Counted from the first letter of the stretch, positions 29,201 to 40,526 are shown. The stretch: 64,000 nt of DNA from Stercorarius parasiticus (GCA_013396915.1 VWZL01000589.1:79647-143646); one strand, 5' to 3'. Notes: generated by a model not told the origin, from the letters alone. A program made the numbers and translations.

Positions 29201-29471
29201 TTCCATCCTTACAGGGCTTTCAAACAAGTCACACCTTTATGGGCAGAACAGTAACCTCAGCTGACAAATCTACAGTGGATGCGCCGTAAAAGTGAATGTG
29301 ACCAAGGCAAGAAAAGAGAACTAGCTGAAGAGCTTTCGGGATCACCAAGATCTCAGAATGGGATGCACGTCACATACCTGATGCATTACAGCCATCACAG
29401 CATGCTGAAAAAACATTCTCTGAAACCTGTCGCCCTACATCGCTGTATTTTGAGGTGCTCTTACCTGCCAT
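17122..29471 (-). CDS. SCAMP4: SCAMP4, secretory carrier-associated membrane protein 4 (complete, six coding exons)
   Basis: Spliced coding sequence on the minus strand: 29,471-29,465; 26,675-26,547; 23,577-23,421; 19,194-19,093; 18,139-18,022; 17,298-17,122. All junctions are GT-AG with matching phases and give 229 residues plus stop, the length I recall for human SCAMP4. SCAMPs are four-pass proteins of post-Golgi and endosomal recycling membranes. The short N-terminus (starting [14 protein letters not shown]) lacks the NPF repeats and coiled coil of SCAMP1-3, as expected for the SCAMP4/5 class. Membrane segments lie at about 40-62, 69-90, 105-125 and 149-170. The conserved loop [10 protein letters not shown] at 88-97 is the E peptide, implicated in exocytosis in the family. 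The C-terminal half ([17 protein letters not shown]) points to SCAMP4 rather than SCAMP5. The reading frame has no breaks. Confidence 0.96.
18022..18139 (-). CDS. SCAMP4: SCAMP4 coding exon 5
   Basis: Encodes residues 133-171, including the fourth membrane segment ([18 protein letters not shown]). The acceptor is TTTCTTCCAG and the donor GTAGGT. The phase matches both neighbours: it completes the Cys132 codon and ends on a full Arg codon. Confidence 0.96.
19093..19194 (-). CDS. SCAMP4: SCAMP4 coding exon 4
   Basis: Encodes residues 99-131 plus parts of Arg98 and Cys132: [17 protein letters not shown], the third membrane segment, then [11 protein letters not shown]. The donor is GTAAGC and the acceptor CTTCACAG. 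Confidence 0.96.
20104..21071 (+). mobile_element. CR1 LINE copy with internal loss at a single N
   Basis: A 5'-truncated CR1 non-LTR retrotransposon in SCAMP4 intron, opposite in direction to the gene. Up to base 20,656 it keeps an open reverse transcriptase segment with family landmarks: [46 protein letters not shown] and the catalytic FADDTK box. After the N at 20,657 the sequence jumps to the last part of the element, which is full of stops, and runs to the typical 3' end with GATTCTATGATT. About 354 bases present in the copy at 35,775-36,714 are missing at the junction. Confidence 0.93.
20657..20657. other. Single N at a CR1 junction
   Basis: One undetermined base sits exactly where the reverse transcriptase frame (…MKFN) jumps to the 3' part of the element. 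It probably marks an assembly join or a collapsed repeat rather than one unread base. Confidence 0.8.
22355..22447 (-). mobile_element. CR1 3'-end fragment, minus orientation
   Basis: The reverse complement closely matches the last 90 bases of the CR1 at 20,104-21,071, including the GTCCCTGCTCAC and TTGGACTAGATGG stretches and the ATTCT tail. It is a strongly 5'-truncated insertion in the same SCAMP4 intron. Confidence 0.9.
23421..23577 (-). CDS. SCAMP4: SCAMP4 coding exon 3
   Basis: Encodes residues 47-97 plus parts of Phe46 and Arg98. It holds the first two membrane segments and the E peptide [10 protein letters not shown]. The donor is GTAAGT and the acceptor CCTCTCACAG. Confidence 0.97.
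26547..26675 (-). CDS. SCAMP4: SCAMP4 coding exon 2
   Basis: Encodes residues 4-45 plus parts of Glu3 and Phe46: the cytosolic N-terminus [20 protein letters not shown] and the run into the first membrane segment (RIYHVWI). An open frame continues upstream of the exon, but the family N-terminus and the acceptor GCGTTGTAG show that coding enters here in phase 1. Confidence 0.96.
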
Positions 29472-29489
29472 TTCTATTAGGAGTGTTCC
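29465..29489 (-). CDS. SCAMP4: SCAMP4 coding exon 1 (seven coding bases)
   Basis: The minus strand reads ATGGCAG followed by donor GTAAGAGC, giving Met-Ala and the first base of the Glu codon completed at 26,675. The result, [11 protein letters not shown], matches the start of SCAMP4/5 proteins. I found this exon by searching 26.7-35.5 kb for an ATG-NNN-G donor, as the frame required. Coding bases are 29,465-29,471; a probable acceptor (TTCACCAG) makes the exon begin at 29,489 with a short untranslated part. Confidence 0.85.
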
Positions 29490-32400
29490 CTGGTGAAGTT
29501 TCAGACAGATAGCAACAGATCTAGCGGAGAAAGAGAAGCAGGTCAGCACGTGTCACTAACCAGTGCCCGAAGAACCTCCTGGGTTCAGGAGTCTCTCCAG
29601 CACAGTGTTTGACAGACTGCGAGCCCAGGGCTCCCACTACAAACCAGTTGTCTCCAATTGCCCAAAGTAGACACTCTGGAACCTTACAGAAGGGATCACT
29701 GTTTCTCCTTGTTCATATAAATCTCCACCTGGTAGCATCTCATTCAGCACAACCCCACTGTCAACCACTTTTAAGGCTTGGATTATTCAGCAGCAAACAA
29801 ACGTGCTCGTAGCGGTACCTGGCAAAGGCTGAGGACACGGAGGCAGCTGCTGCCAGAACACGGGGACCTCCCAGCTGCAGCCAAACAAGCCGAGGCAGAC
29901 AGGTCTGGGTGGGACCCAGCAAAGGGCACGCATCGGAAGAGAAATTTGTAGGAGCTCACCAGACTTAATGCCTCATTTAGGTGTTGAGATGATTCGTTGG
30001 CTTCCGGCTCTCTGCAGACTTTCCCAACTGCTGAAACAAAGAGATCGGCACTGTTAGCTGGGAAGTAAACTGCTGTTCAAAAAAAAATAAAAAATCAGCT
30101 GGCACACAAACCCCAATGTCCCTCATTATTTTAATAATTGTGCATAACCCTTCTTAAAAATGCAGATTCATTCTTTCTGTTACCACCATTGAAAACAACT
30201 GTAATTCTGGAAGAATCAAATCCTGTAAAGTTTACTCGGCATCAGCCGTGTTGCTGATTTTGGCAGAACTGATCACACAGATGAAAGAGATGTCTGTGCT
30301 CAGCTTTGATTCTACCCTCTTTTTTGTTAAGGATAAAAACACCCCGTGCCCCCAGTGCAAGAACAGAACACCACAAAACCACCCTTTAAACCATCACTGC
30401 AGGGTCCGACAAAAGTTATCAAGACGAAGGAAGTCTAGACTAAAAATTGCCCCTACAAAAACCCAACAAACACCACAAGCTGCTGCCAGCACTGACAGCA
30501 ACCGCAGCGCCCAGATCAGAATAGCTGCGTTGTACCCAAAGCCCTCAGGATTTACAGCAGCTCTTTTCCCTTTTCTGCACCTCTGCGCTGTCCTGCGTGC
30601 CCCACATATGGTCTGGAGGTTGCAGAGTTTACACTGGTGCAATTATTTTGTTGGGGTTGCATTTAGTTTCCCTTTTAATTGAGCTACTCTGGCACAGTCC
30701 TTGGTGGAGACAACAGCACTCTAATAAGAAGTGCGACCTGCACAGGCAGCTTATTCTTGCTGTACGTAGAGATGCAGTTATATACGTCTACATTGAGAAG
30801 AACATATTATTTAACTTGTACCAGTCTGAAGAAAGCAACCGAGTCGGGGCAGGAAAGTCCTGAGCTGCTCAGGGCTGGGACTCCCTGGTTAAAGGCTTGC
30901 ACAAGGGGCCCCGTCGCAGCTGAAGCCTCTGGGCTTCCCCAGAACACAGACATTACCCAGTGCCTGACAGGCATTTTATAACCTATGATTTAGAAATGGA
31001 AGCATTTTGCTTTGCCTTTTTTAAACGTGTGAATAGAAAATAAAGTATGAAGACAGTTCAGAATACAATTAAAACTTCACCCCACCCATTTGCAGCTGCT
31101 CCTAGCTGAGATCTGTAAATTTTGGGGGAAGAGCAAATGACAAACACTAGTTACACGAACACACTAAGAGAACAGACTCTTTCACTGAAAGATGAGCAGA
31201 TGAGTAAGATCCACCTTCAGAACAGGATTATTTAGTTCATGCACTTCAGTGCCAGTGTCTCGCAGCTGCAGAGCGGTGGGAGGCGTCAGTCTATCCACTG
31301 GAAAAGGGACCAGAAGGAAGGACCGAGCGACACCTTCCTTGGCTTGAGGGGGCCATCGTGGCCAAACAGTAGCTCTCCTGAGCCCTCCCTTATCAAGAAA
31401 ATAATTGTGGTGAAGCTGAGTGGCTTTAACTCAAATAAATAAGTAAATAAATAAGCAAACAGAGAAAGCAGCATTCCAGTAATCCACTCCCTTCACATCC
31501 TACCCAGTTGTTCTCATTTACCTGCTCATTTCCTAATAAATCTCAGCCATGGTTTAATGCTTTGAAGACAAAGCGCATTATCACAGAAAGAAGCTACGAC
31601 AGAAACTACCGAATATTCCTCTCTCTGTCAACCTTTGCTTTTATGAGTAACCTCACAGAAGTTCCTGGTCAAACAACTGTCATTTCCCTACAGAAAGATG
31701 TGTTTTGGAACTGCAAAGCAGCATTAAGAATATTTCTTTTTGCAAAGAGAAGCACAAGTGACCAAATTTTACACTGAATAATCAGTTCCTGAATCATTGA
31801 CCTTCCACTGGTTCAGCTGCACTGAGACCCGAGCCCAGCTCCCGGGGAAAGGAAAGGGAGTTTTCCCCCACGGACACCTACACCAGCAAGCTTGAACCTT
31901 TCGTGGGCATGAATTTAAGACTCCAGGATCCAACCCAATGCTATTTTTGTTCAGTGCTCTGAGATACACTTGCACAGGAGTCGCTGTTTTCATACCTCCC
32001 CAGCTCACTGCTTAATTTGGGCAGGATTTCTGCAAACTCTTTTAATTGCAGGGTCTTGGGAAAACAGGCCTCAGATGTACAGTCAAGGAAAAAATCTTGT
32101 GTCTAATAAGCGATGATGTTGCCCAGCTTGGATGGTCAGTGGGGAAAACGTCACTGTGCAGCCTAAACATCCTCCAGTCAGGTTCCAATAGTAAGATCCT
32201 GGCATAAGAAAACAGATTTGCAGCAAGTGCAGATAAACAGGTACATAAATGGATATCAACAAACCATGTGTGAATTTGTGCAAGATAACAACACATAAAA
32301 TAAGCTCTCTATTCACCATAACATTTGCAGTTTAACTGGGAATAGATAAAACCCAGCATTCTGCACTCCACTGCAGAGATTTCTTCATATATAATCCAGT

Positions 32401-34585
32401 ATTTGGGGAGGGAGGAAAAAGCCACCCAAGCTCAGGAAACCGTGGTGTGAAGTGAACTTCCTTTTTCCACTGTGCTCATCCACGGTCAATGAATAGCTCC
32501 AAAGTTTACAGTTCAACGCACATGACTCACAAGAGCCCAATGGAGACAGTCGGAGCTTTTCTTCACCAGTGTTTCAAAGACAAAACTGCCCTGTGTCATT
32601 TTAAGAGACATTTTCCTTTTAAACCAAGACACGTATGCAAGCAGCACTGTTTTTCCTAGGCGGAAAACAACATGATTACTTTCAATGTGACTTCAGTGTG
32701 AAACACGTTTCACCATCTCAGATTAGGGAAAAATTTGTGAAAAAAATACCTGTGTCAATCTGCTTGAGGCACGTTATATGACTGCATGTATGTCACTGTT
32801 TTGGCCCCTTGTTTGATATAAAATTTGTTCTACCTTGGTTACAGTAAATAGTTTTAAAAGTTTCAGTTATTTCTCACTACTACTTTCTCCAAAAAGAGAG
32901 AAGGGTGGTAAGGGAAATAAATAAAGGGCAGGTCAAAAGAGGAGTCCTGACAGGGGGGTGGGAGAGCTGGACTCATTTCCGCTTTGCCATAAACCCACCC
33001 TAAGACCAGATTCATGGGACACCGGCTCCTCTCTTGCCATCTGCGGATGTCCCAGCCAAACCCAGAAGAGCCCAACATCCTAAGCTTTTCATCCAGCAAA
33101 ATTCACCAGCTTCTGAAGTTTTGCTTTAGGGTATTTTCTGTACTGCTTTTATACCTTCATTCTGCGATGATGACTGTAGCAAGGCCTAAAGCTTCCTTGC
33201 AGATCCCTACTCAAGGGTTTAATCTCAAGTACTTTGCCGAAAGCAAATAGCGGGGCAGGATCCGTACATAACAGCAACGACAAAAGAACATGCCAACACT
33301 CACTCGTAAGACAATGACTTAATGACTAGAGCACAAGTGGAACGAGAAGACCTGGGCACAACACACAACTCCTGGAAGTGGTCTGAGCTCACCCCTCTGG
33401 TGAGGGCTATCACCAGGGACCAGGCTTTCAGAAGTCACTTCATGCTGCGAGCCGGCAGATCCCAGACCTTTCAGAAGAGCAAATGGCCTATAAGCAAGGA
33501 CACCCCACAGGGATCTAGGAGACGTGGATTTGAAACCACCAGGCTTGGCAGGAAATAACGTGTTCTCCAGTGTTCCTGAGACAAGCAAATGCCTTGCCCA
33601 TATGCCTCTCCAGTTGCATTTAAAAAGAAAGTGGTGACTCTGCACCGGTTTTAAGAGAAAAGGATGGGTTTGAGTCTCATTCAGACGTCCAACTCTTATC
33701 AGGAACTTTCCAGAGAGCCCAAGGCAGCAGAGGTCACTCTGCAAGGCACCAAAATGCTCGGCTCAGCACTATGAACCTAGACTTTGTATAGCTGATACAG
33801 TTTGCCTTTGACAGTGTTTCCCCTCCCCGCCGTGCACTGCCAACCCAGCGGAGCAGGACACTGCCCCTCCAGCGACGCCAGCGCAATGCAGTGCCGTGCT
33901 TCAAATTACATGGGGCAACAAAACCAGCCAAAAAATTAATTCCAAAAGCTGCCTAGCATGACCAGTGAGAATGGGGAAACTGTTTATGGCAGCACTGCTG
34001 CTGAGAAACACACAGGGAAAAATAAAGGTAGCAAGGGTTGGCCTCCTCCCACGTCAGTCCAACAGACACTGGGGACACCCAGCTGTACAAGGCATTTTGC
34101 TGCTCACCCCCTCCATCCTGGAGCTGGTGAGAAAGCACAATCCGAAGCAATTGCCCTCAGGTGTCTCCCAGCCTGTTTACACAGCCACATCTACTGCCAC
34201 AGCAGGTGGGCAGAAGCCTTAATTGAGGTACTACAGACAAATGCTGACTTTGGTATGACCACTTCCAGAAGTAAATCGTGGCTCTCAAGGGCAGAACCAC
34301 AGAAGGCTCAAGAGAAAGCACAGAAACATGCACGTTCAGGGCACAAGCCTATTCCACCACTTGTCACCTACTTAGATGGGCCTCAGTAGAAGATCTGGGC
34401 TGCAGACAGTAGCAACAACATTAGTTGGTCCAGAATAACACTAAAAAGGAGATAAATTAATCTCTCAATTACCTACCTAATTTCTAACTCACTGCTCTCT
34501 TCATCACAAGCTCAGATGAGTTTCTTGAGCTAGTTAACACTCACAAAAAACTAAGACCAGACAGGGGGAAATAAAATCAGAATTA
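29490..34585 (-). other. SCAMP4: SCAMP4 5' UTR intron
   Basis: Sequence between the start-codon exon and the CpG-island exon. Only a short simple repeat was recognised. In mammals ADAT3 is a single-exon coding unit nested at the SCAMP4 5' end; nothing resembling a cytidine/adenosine deaminase zinc site (HAE/PCxxC-type) was seen here. Confidence 0.6.
31433..31460. repeat. Short (AAAT)n-type simple repeat
   Basis: A run of AAATAAATAAG-like tetranucleotides inside the SCAMP4 5' intron. Confidence 0.8.
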
Positions 34586-34822
34586 ATCATATAATGATCA
34601 CCGAATGGTTTAGGTTGGAAGGAACCTTAAAGCCCACCCAGTGCCACCCGCTGCCCTGGGCAGGGACACCTCCCACCACACCAGGTTGCTCCAAGCCCCG
34701 TCCAACCTGGCCTTGAACCCCTCCAGGGATGGGGCAGCCACAGCTTCTCTGGGCAACCTGGGCCAGGGGCTCACCACCCTCCCAGCAAACAATTTCTTCC
34801 TCAGAGCTCATCTACATCTCCC
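34586..34822 (-). mobile_element. CR1 3'-end fragment, minus orientation
   Basis: The reverse complement closely matches the 3' end of the CR1 at 35,775-36,714, including GGGCAGGGACACCTCCCACC and CTTGAACCCCTCCAGGGA stretches. It sits in the SCAMP4 first intron about 0.7 kb from the promoter, in opposite orientation to the copy on the other side. Confidence 0.92.
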
Positions 34823-35556
34823 CTGTTTACAATGAGGAAATCTGTCTAATAGTCTAAATCTACCCTCTTTACAATGACAATATCCACGATGTATTGAGGG
34901 CAGTATGTGAAAGCACTGGTACCCAAACCACACACAGCAAAAAGCTTCACCCTTGCTCCTCACAGCTCCTGGAGGACCACTTCCATGGACTCCCCCAGCA
35001 GGAGCCGTGCAACCGCCCTGTGTCCCCCTGCCCCGGCCTACCCTGCACTCCCCGGGCAGCCCCCGGGATGGGGACAGTGGGGGATGGAGGGGGGCGAGTG
35101 GCACAGCTGGGGTGCTCAGATCAGTCCCGATACACCCGCCATCGCGCTCCTGGCGGGGCACGGACCCCCCCTCCCTCCTCTCCGGCATACGCTGCCCCCG
35201 ACAGCGGTTCGCAGCGGGGCTGACCCCAATCCCGGCCCCGCCGGGGCTGGCCCCGATTCCTCCCCACACCCGCGCCACCCACCCAGACCTGTCCCCGAAA
35301 CCTCCCCGACACCCCCTCGCTTGTCCCCAGGGCTGTCCCCGTCACTCCCCCGTGCTCCCTCCCCGAGCAGGCCCCGTTACACCCGCAGGGCCGAGCTGAC
35401 CCCGTTCCCCCCCGGGCCGGGCCCGCCGCACTCCCTCACGGCCCGCAGCTTCCACCCCACCCCTAACGCCAGCCCCACTATCCCCGTCCGCCGGCACTCA
35501 CCGTGCCCACCTCAAGGCGAAGCGGCCGCAGCCCCGCTCCCCCGGGCCCACCGCGT

Positions 35557-35571
35557 GGTACGCTGGGAAAG
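35557..35571 (-). promoter_or_regulatory. ZNF143-like half site, minus strand
   Basis: The minus strand reads CTTTCCCAGCGTACC, matching the TTCCCAGCATGC core of the ZNF143/THAP11 promoter motif except at a few bases. It is the inverted partner of the site at 35,617-35,636. Confidence 0.5.
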
Positions 35572-35583
35572 AGAGTCCAGACA

Positions 35584-35592
35584 ATGGCGGCC
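35584..35592 (+). promoter_or_regulatory. YY1-type motif
   Basis: ATGGCGGCC preceded by CA gives the classic AAnATGGCGGC-like YY1 element found just downstream of start sites in housekeeping promoters. Confidence 0.5.
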
Positions 35593-35616
35593 GCCGCCGC
35601 GCTCCCGCGACCGTGG

Positions 35617-35636
35617 ACTACACTTCCCAGCGTGCC
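35617..35636 (+). promoter_or_regulatory. ZNF143/THAP11-type promoter motif
   Basis: The sequence ACTACACTTCCCAGCGTGCC differs by only two or three bases from the well known consensus ACTACAATTCCCAGCATGC, bound by ZNF143 and associated factors at many vertebrate promoters. Confidence 0.7.
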
Positions 35637-35652
35637 CCGCGGTACGCCCTCG

Positions 35653-35660
35653 TCACGTGA
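35653..35660. promoter_or_regulatory. TCACGTGA E-box
   Basis: A palindromic TCACGTGA, a site type bound by USF, MYC/MAX and MiT/TFE factors (CLEAR-like core), 17 bases beyond the ZNF143-like site. Confidence 0.45.
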
Positions 35661-35774
35661 GGGGGCAACCGACCGTGGGGCGGGGGCTGAGTCCACTACG
35701 GCGGCCGGGAGGGACAGAACTGTGGGCGGCAGCGGGGGGCGGTGTTCGCCGTGCGTCGGGACTGGGGCGGCGCT

Positions 35775-36714
35775 GTCTGACATCGCGGTCGGCGACATAG
35801 ACGGTGCGATCGAGGGCACCCTGAGGGAGTCTGCCGACGACACCAAGCTGAAGGGACGGGTCGACACGCTGGAGGGACGGGATGCCATCCAGAGGGGCCG
35901 GGACAGGCTGAAGGGGTAGAGCCGTGCGGACATCATGGAGTTCAACCAGTCCAAGTGCAGGGTCCTGCACCTGGGCCGGGGCAACCCCCAGCACAAACCC
36001 AGGCTGGGCGGGGAATGGCTGGAGAGCAGCCCTGAGGAGAAGAACTTGGGGGTGTTGGTGGGTGAGAAGCTCCACACGCCCCGGCAACGTGCGCTGGCAG
36101 CCCAGAAACCCCCCGCAGCCTGGGCTGCATCCCCAGCAGCGTGGGCAGCAGGGCGAGGGGGGGATTCTGCCCCTCTGCTCCGCTCGGGGGAGACCCCCCT
36201 GCAGTGCTGCCTCCAGCTCTGGGGCACCAACAGCAGAAGGACACGGAGCTGTTGGAGTGGGGACAGAGGAGGCCCCGGAGATGCTGGGAGGGCTGGAGCC
36301 CCTCTGCTGTGAGGACAGGCTGAGAGAGTTGGGGGGGTTCAGCCTGGAGAAGAGAAGGCTCCAGGGAGACCTTCCAGCCCCTTCCAGTCCCTCAAGGGGC
36401 TCCAGGAAAGCTGGGGAGGGACTCCGGATCAGGGAGGGGAGCCATGGGACGAGGGGGAATGGTTTGAAACTGGAAGAGGGGAGATGGAGATGAGCTCTGA
36501 GGAAGGAATTGTTTGCTGTGAGGGTGGTGAGCCCCTGGCCCAGGTTGCCCAGAGAAGCTGTGGCTGCCCCATCCCTGGAGGGGTTCAAGGCCAGGTTGGA
36601 TGGGTCTTGGAGCAGCCTGGTGTGGTGGGAGGTGTCCCTGCCTAGGGCAGGGGGTGGCACTGGGTGGGCTTTAGGGTCCCTTACAACCCAAACCAGTCTG
36701 TGATTCTATGAATT
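35775..36714 (+). mobile_element. CR1 LINE, 5'-truncated, beside the SCAMP4 promoter
   Basis: The element holds the end of the reverse transcriptase (ESADDTKLKG around the catalytic box, altered from the usual FADD), the conserved [14 protein letters not shown] stretch, the EEKNLGVLV motif, then the noncoding tail ending TGTGATTCTATGAATT. A stop at about 35,918 and several frame changes show that it is dead. The upstream limit is approximate because GC-rich promoter sequence adjoins it. Confidence 0.92.
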
Positions 36715-39700
36715 GTCAGGGGGCAGGAGGGGTGTGGGTTGTGCCAGGACATGGTCCCCGTCCCCGGGGGTGTGTTTGTCACCGCCCATTCACCAGACGG
36801 GTGCATGGATGGCCCCCAAGGGGTAGGGAAGCCTCCGCAGTGGCCAAGGGCCGAGGAGAGGCCACCATGGGGGGGGGGAGCTGCAGCTGGGCAAGGCTCA
36901 GCCCTGCATGGGCCTGGGTCCCCATCGCCATGACCCCTTCATGACTGTTAAAAACCCCAGCACTGAGGCAGCTGCACCCTCAGCATGAGGAGGTACTGTG
37001 CCCTCAATGTTGGTATCATTTTATTTTCAGGTAGACAGAGCGGGTTTGCGAGAGGGGGTTTGTGCCTTGCCCTTCCTGTCAGCACCTTGCAGAGGAGCCG
37101 CTTCAGAGGCACCCACGGGCTCCATCTCCAAACAGCATTACGGCATCCAGCTGCCAGCTCTCAACAAGCTGTTGGTTCCAGGGTTAGTTCCAATAGTCAA
37201 TCGGTGAAGGCTGGATTTGGGAACCAGGGCTGTGTGGTCCTGGAAGAGATTGCTGTTTATAACTTACCATTAAATGCTGATTTCACTTCTGAATAAGTTG
37301 GGGAAATCATGATCAGCAGCAATGGAGCTGCTTGTGTCACTTCCCTCCTTCTGCAGTTCAGTAGATCAAGGTGGGGAGGGTTGAACAGACAAATCACTCT
37401 GAAATGTTTGTGCTGATGCAGCCGCGCAGCGGTGCACTGGGAAGTCCTTACCCAGCCACACCGACAGCTGGACTTCCACACTTTCTGGATTTATACACTT
37501 TTGTTTGGTCCTAAACTCCTTATTTACACTGCATTATACTCCTTAACACAGGTACCAGTCCATCTCCAAGGTACCAGCTCTATGTAAACACTGTTAATTT
37601 GGCTATATATAAACCCTACTCTAAAAAATATTTACAAGCCCTGGGGCTGTGGCTTCTGTAAACACAGCACTCCCAGCTCCGAGCTGTGTGATTCAGGCTC
37701 ACCCCTCTAACATTTAGCTGAGCAAATGCTGAGGCCTTCGCACCTCTAGTCTGCAAAGTTTCCCTAAAATATGGGGTTTGGGGTTCATTTCTAGGCAGGC
37801 TGCCCCCCTCTGCTGGGGACTGCTCCCCAAAGCGGGCACAGGCAGTATCTGCCAGCTGGGCAAATATTTTTGGGGAGGGAAGGATCAGGCCGCCTGCCTC
37901 CATTGATCTAGAAGCATCACAGAAATGCAGGAAATATTTTAGCTATAAGCCAGTAGAGGTCACTCCGCCCCAGTAAATCCAGTGCTACTGGAGACATTTG
38001 GCCACCAGTAAGAGAAAGGGAGAGCTTACTGGGGAAAGGCGGGATGGGCAACGGGGACACCGGGCATCCCGGTCACCCTGGTCCCTGCAGCTCCTCGTTG
38101 TGTCCCCCTGGGATAGACATGCTCGGGGCATCCCGTCCTGCCACCTCTTGATGGAGGGCTTGTGGGGGCCACCTGAACCCATCCTCTGATGTTAACGCTC
38201 CTCTCGGTGATTCCCAGCATCTCCCCTGGAACTGAAAGGCCTTTTTTCATAAACATGTTTTGTTTAAAGAGTAGTTCTTTGCAATGTATATTTTAACAGA
38301 TTTCCCATGATTTAATTTATTTTTTTTTTAAATAATGAAGAAACATGATTTTTGTGGAAAAAGACATCTTTTTAAAAATGAAAACCAAATAAAAGTGCCA
38401 GTGTGCAGCAGCTGGTTGGCGCCGTGGGCTGTGGCACCCACATCACTGCTGCAGCTCCAGCTGGTCCCTATGTGCTCCCCGCAGTCCCGGCCACCCCAGC
38501 TCCGCTCCCTCCTTGTCCCAACCCTTCCCCATGTCTCCACGAGCCATGCCCTGTTTCTAGCTTTTCCTGACGCTCAGTAGCAGCCAGGTTTTATCCTGCA
38601 ATATAAAAACTGCGCGTGGGAACGCATGCTGCCTCCAGGGAGACAGGTGGGGAAGTGGTTGGGGAGCCGGTGAGGCGAGACCCTGGGATTTACTGACCCC
38701 ACTGGTACAAGGATCCCTTTTCATTATTTTCCTCTGCTCCACAGCTCCCGGACAGTTCAACTGCTGCTGCCGAGGGACACAGCTCTGGATTTGTAGAGGG
38801 AGCAGGGAGCATACACCCAGGTGAGATTTTCAGGGGAAGCAGAGGGAAATGAGGGTGAGATTTGCACACAGTGATACCTTTGAGCCGACTGCATCCTTAT
38901 GGAGAGGAGTCCTTGCATCCCAGTCCTTGCATCCTTCTTGTATCCAGGGCATGCATCTTCTTTTCTTCCCTCCTGGGTACTGTTTGAAAATGAATCCACG
39001 TACCTCCTGCGCCGAAATGTGTCCCCAGTACGCCAGGTACGGTCACTGTCCGCAGCTTGGTGGCGTTTGAGCAGAGGTTTCCCAGATGAAGCCCCTTCCC
39101 AGATCTTGGGATCCTTCCCAGTGCATGCCCAATAATACCTTACATAATGTAAAATCTAGCTTCGTGTCCAAATCCTGCCCTGCATCGGGGCTTCTGGTGC
39201 AGCAGGTCCTGAGCCCGCTCCAGAAATGACAGGCTTTTCCATGACTTTGAGGGGTTCTCTTCCAGTCTTACCCTTTGCTAAAATTTGGAATCAGTTACTA
39301 ATTTTTTTTACCTTGTAAAACAGACTTTATTTTTCTTCCTGTAAAGTTAGTGCAATATACATCTATATACCTGTAGAATACACCTCAATAAAACGTTTTT
39401 CATCCATACATTATATTACTTTTTATTTAATGTCATGAAAAATTCAGACAACGCTTTTGTCCTTAAATAAACATTTCTCCCTCCCCTGCCCTCCCTTCCT
39501 AGCTGACTGGTCCGAAAGAGGAAATTTTATTTAGTTATTTTCTTTTCTTTAAAAAAATAGAAATTACAATCTTACAAGACAGAACATTCAATGAGAATCT
39601 AAATCTAAAAAGTAAAACATTTCCATAAAACCTGTCGGTATCTACAGGTGGGGGTGTGTGTGTGGAGGATGGTAAGTGGAAAAAAAATGTTTTCCATTTC

Positions 39701-40526
39701 TTCCTTTCATTCATAGAGATAAAAAATAACATAAAACCGACTGAAACATTATATATTTTTCTCTTTTTGCACCAACATTCACAAGAATATATTATATATA
39801 TATATTTTATCCATTTTTATACACAGTGTGAGGGTTCTGGAGGTGGAAAAGCACACTCAGCTAAACTGCCAGAGCAAACAAACACAAAATTAATCTTCAT
39901 CTGGAAAAGAGCAATCCCTCGCGGCTGAGGTTGCCCTGCTCAAGGGACCTGCTGCCGAGGTCAGTTTGAAAATAAAGCGGCAAAATGTCTCGTGCCCGGT
40001 GGGACAGAAACGTCTGCGAGATGCCAAGGACCGAGCATTGAAGCGAGTCGGGGCTCTCAGGGCTCCCGTGCATCATCTCTGCCGACCACATGCAGTTCTG
40101 GCACAGGGGAGAGCAGAAATCTCCCTTTTTTCAGGCATTTCTACCCGGGTTTTTTTGCTCGCCCTTTCCCTACAAGCTCGATGCCTGGCTCTGCTGAGCC
40201 GCTGTCTCTTGGTGGCACAGAGGGAGCGCGAGGGACCTTGGCACTGCCACTGCCTCATCCGGGCAAGCCGAGAGCAGCGGCTGCAGCCCCCAGAGGTGCC
40301 GCGGGGGGGTTCAGCGCGCCCTTGCCCATCCCTTTTGATGCACGCCGCCCATCCCAGGAAAGAAATGGTTTAATCGACATTTAATCATTTATCCCCTCCC
40401 AAGAAATCATTTAATCGACAAGTTGGTTCCTTTAAAGAGAACTTAAAAGTGCAGGTTCCCGCAGTTTGGCAGGTTGAGTTACACGCGTTTAATACTTCCA
40501 GTCTTCCCTAGATTCCCATGGGGGCT
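36715..40526. other. Intergenic region between SCAMP4 and the ROR gene
   Basis: No coding exon was recognised. The stretch from about 39,300 to 39,830 is AT-rich, with minus-strand AATAAA at 39,326-39,331, 39,422-39,427 and 39,526-39,531, any of which could be a distal end of the ROR transcript. A TATATA-rich tract lies at 39,745-39,812. Confidence 0.5.
39745..39812. repeat. AT-rich low-complexity tract
   Basis: TATATATT-type sequence interrupted by a pyrimidine run; simple repeat without coding potential. Confidence 0.75.

Larger units (their letters stand above)
35010..35800 (-). promoter_or_regulatory. SCAMP4: SCAMP4 CpG-island promoter with first noncoding exon
   Basis: A CpG-dense block with no TATA box. 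On the minus strand a strong donor GTGAGTGCC follows CACG at 35,502, so the noncoding first exon ends at 35,502 and probably begins near 35,575. Upstream are an inverted pair of ZNF143-like sites (35,557-35,571 and 35,617-35,636), a YY1-type ATGGCGGC (35,584-35,592) and a CACGTG box (35,654-35,659). This arrangement is typical of housekeeping, often bidirectional, promoters. A rightward partner transcript was not identified. The assignment to SCAMP4 rests on distance, strand and the donor. Confidence 0.7.

Noticed and set aside
29490..35500. ADAT3 nested in the SCAMP4 5' region, as in mammals
   Set aside because: No frame with deaminase zinc-site motifs or resembling ADAT3 was found in this stretch.
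34907..35800. A 297-codon open frame on the plus strand over the SCAMP4 promoter
   Set aside because: Proline- and arginine-rich translation of a CpG island; no domain and no splice or start context.
35653..36660. A 335-codon minus-strand frame
   Set aside because: Antisense shadow of the CR1 at 35,775-36,714.
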